Below, one piece after another: positions 6,221 to 7,363 of a stretch of DNA of 7,363 nt (positions within the stretch are counted from its first letter, which is position 1; the number at the start of each line of letters is the position of its first letter). The translations under genes were made by a program, and so were the position numbers. The notes beneath the pieces are model-generated. The model made no database searches. It was not told the origin of the DNA and saw nothing but the letters and a program-made list of their open reading frames with translations. The DNA is from an uncultured Eubacteriales bacterium (GTDB lineage Bacteria > Bacillota_I > Bacilli_A > RF39 > UBA660): NCBI GenBank assembly GCA_900321795.1, contig ONXO01000063.1:1-7363 (forward strand), in the 5' to 3' direction.

Positions 6221-6248
6221 TTGATAACTTTTTTAAAAATGATATAAT
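6221..6248 (+). promoter_or_regulatory. Promoter of the 213-residue protein gene
   Basis: TTGATA (6221-6226) and TATAAT (6243-6248) are separated by 16 bases, followed by AGGTGA (6265-6270) and the ATG at 6275. The gene can therefore be expressed separately from the sortase, although no clear terminator follows the sortase stop. Confidence 0.72.
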
Positions 6249-6274
6249 CATATTATAGAATATGAGGTGAATCG

Positions 6275-6916
6275 ATGAAAAAGTTATCAATTTTTATTTG
6301 CTTATTTATGTCATTTAATATAGTACTTAATGCTGAGTGTGATTATAAAATGCAGAAAGAGTTAAACACTCTTGCTAGTCATGTTGATTACAATTATGAA
6401 TATGATGAAGAAAGTGATTCTTTTAATCTAATTATTTATAATATAGGTCAAAATCTTAAAATTGATTATAATGATTTTGTTTATAATGATGAAGGCGATA
6501 TTTTAATTAAAACTATAAAAGGCGGAGAATCTTTGAAAATAAGTGTTTTAGCCACTGATAATGATTGTGAGGGTAATAAAATAAGAATTCTTAATATAAG
6601 AATACCTTTTGTTAATCCATACTATAATACTAAAGATTGTCTTTTGCATCCAGATGTAAAAGTATGTGGTGTTAAATATTTGGATTATGAGTTATCAGAA
6701 AAAGCTTTTCAAAATTTAATTGACAAAGATAATTCTATTGATAAGCAAATAGAAAAAACCAATGAAGAAACTATTAAAGAAGAAACTACTTTATTAGATA
6801 AGATATATGATATATTAAACCAAATTTATATACCAGTATTATTGGTTATTATTAGTAGTACTATTACATATATGATATTTAAGCCAATATATAGAAAGAT
6901 TAAGCATGGGCTATAA
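6275..6916 (+). CDS. Secreted single-pass membrane protein, function unknown
   Basis: This 213-residue protein is not one I recognise. Residues 1-20 are a signal peptide with a likely cleavage after LNA. Glu at the -1 position before Cys22 argues against a lipoprotein. The external region (21-180) has four cysteines (22, 98, 122, 131), suggesting two disulfides. Its first part (35-110) looks beta-rich and acidic. Around 108-133, 'IRIPFVNPYYNTKDC' and a second Cys make a compact Cys-containing segment. Residues 149-175 are highly charged and probably helical. One membrane helix lies at 184-202, with a basic cytoplasmic tail (KPIYRKIKHGL). It sits 91 bases after the sortase on the same strand with its own promoter and AGGTGA site. 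No sorting motif is present, so it is probably held by the helix. It may be an accessory of the surface locus, but that is only context. Confidence 0.82.
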   Translation: MKKLSIFICLFMSFNIVLNAECDYKMQKELNTLASHVDYNYEYDEESDSFNLIIYNIGQNLKIDYNDFVYNDEGDILIKTIKGGESLKISVLATDNDCEGNKIRILNIRIPFVNPYYNTKDCLLHPDVKVCGVKYLDYELSEKAFQNLIDKDNSIDKQIEKTNEETIKEETTLLDKIYDILNQIYIPVLLVIISSTITYMIFKPIYRKIKHGL

Positions 6917-6944
6917 CATAGTAGGCGAGTACATTAAGTTTTTC

Positions 6945-6973
6945 TTGACATTTTAAGTATTTTCGTTTATAAT
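6945..6973 (+). promoter_or_regulatory. Consensus promoter of the stalk-domain gene
   Basis: An exact TTGACA (6945-6950) and an exact TATAAT (6968-6973) are separated by the ideal 17 bases. Transcription would begin near 6980, giving a leader of about 20 bases that contains AGGAGG (6991-6996) 4 bases before the ATG. It is the strongest promoter in the window and has no obvious operator repeat. Confidence 0.93.
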
Positions 6974-7000
6974 ATCGTCATATAAATTCAAGGAGGAATT

Positions 7001-7363
7001 ATGGGGAAAACAAAGGCAAAAAATGATATTAGGAAGGAATTAAGCAGAAAGGCAGTTGCAACTGCTTTAGCAGGCACTTTATTGTTTGGAAGTGGCGCAA
7101 TGATTAATGAAGCAGAAGCATACTCTTTTAGAGAGCCAACAGTAACATTAGAAGAATATAACGATTATAAAGGTGTAAAAATATTTATAAATGGTAGATT
7201 GGTTGAATTTAACGATAAATTAGGATATCCATTCATCGAGCATAATAGAACAATGATACCTTTAAGAGCAGTAGCTGAAACATTTGATGCATGTGTAAAT
7301 TGGAACTCTAAATCAAGAAGAGCATATGTAGCTAAAGATAATGAATATGTACGAATTACTATA
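7001..7363 (+). CDS. Secreted stalk-domain (Cu amine oxidase N-like) protein, partial
   Basis: This frame has a strong start (AGGAGG, then ATG) and runs off the window after 121 codons. Residues 1-40 form a signal peptide: a basic N-region (GKTKAK, RKELSRK), a hydrophobic core (AVATALAGTLLFG) and the cleavage site AEA at 38-40. Residues about 58-121 match the start of the 'copper amine oxidase N-terminal' or stalk domain common in secreted Gram-positive proteins: VKIFINGRLVEF, then PFIEHNRTMIPLRAVAE at 77-93, then VNWNSKSRRAYVA. Despite the name, this domain does not indicate oxidase activity. It is often a repeated structural or wall-associated module beside an enzymatic or binding domain, which here lies beyond the window. 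The near-perfect promoter suggests high expression. The final function cannot be judged. Confidence 0.88.
   Translation, partial: MGKTKAKNDIRKELSRKAVATALAGTLLFGSGAMINEAEAYSFREPTVTLEEYNDYKGVKIFINGRLVEFNDKLGYPFIEHNRTMIPLRAVAETFDACVNWNSKSRRAYVAKDNEYVRITI

Noticed and set aside
6614..6631. NPYYNT in the 213-residue protein as a sorting signal similar to NPQTN/NPYTG
   Set aside because: It lies mid-protein, is followed by cysteines and charged residues rather than a hydrophobic helix, and is about 70 residues before the membrane segment.
1..7363. CRISPR array, insertion sequence, attachment site or phage genes
   Set aside because: No repeated spacers, transposase or integrase motifs, or terminal inverted repeats were seen. 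The two tRNAs show no duplicated 3' ends in the window.

Overview
The window comes from an AT-rich, low-GC Gram-positive-type bacterium, most likely an uncultured member of the Bacillota (Bacilli/Erysipelotrichales/RF39-like or clostridial). The evidence is the ScpA-ScpB pair, a long-form glutamyl-tRNA synthetase, Firmicute-style tRNAs with encoded CCA, strong Shine-Dalgarno sites, near-consensus sigma-A promoters, a class B sortase and a secreted 'stalk' (copper amine oxidase N-like) domain protein. All seven stop codons visible are TAA and all eight Trp codons are TGG, so the standard bacterial code fits. The exact lineage cannot be fixed from the sequence alone.

Region 1 (1-1000) is housekeeping. 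It holds the end of scpA, then scpB one base later (chromosome segregation partners of SMC), and an intergenic stretch of about 250 bases. On the minus strand that stretch reads as a tRNA-Leu(CAA) followed by a series of hairpins ending in a terminator-like stem. This is a candidate structured small RNA that I cannot assign to a known class.

Region 2 (1000-3330) holds a small three-helix membrane protein of unknown function with no visible ribosome binding site. It is followed by gltX (glutamyl-tRNA synthetase) under its own promoter, and then a tRNA-Glu(CTC), one of the substrates of that enzyme, with its own promoter and terminator.

Region 3 (3331-6916) is a cell-surface locus. A minus-strand gene encodes a secreted VWA-like protein ending in an NPYTG sorting signal, a hydrophobic helix and a short tail. 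It is divergent, across 111 bases, from a class B sortase that carries an unusual cytoplasmic N-terminal region of about 255 residues. The simplest reading is an enzyme-substrate pair: the sortase cleaves NPYTG and attaches the VWA-like protein to the envelope. Next comes a secreted, single-pass membrane protein with four extracellular cysteines and no sorting motif. It has its own promoter.

Region 4 (6917-7363) has an exact TTGACA-17-TATAAT promoter and a strong ribosome binding site driving a secreted stalk-domain protein that runs off the window. The parts most worth a second look are the sortase with its large unknown cytoplasmic module, its adjacent candidate substrate, and the unassigned minus-strand RNA.
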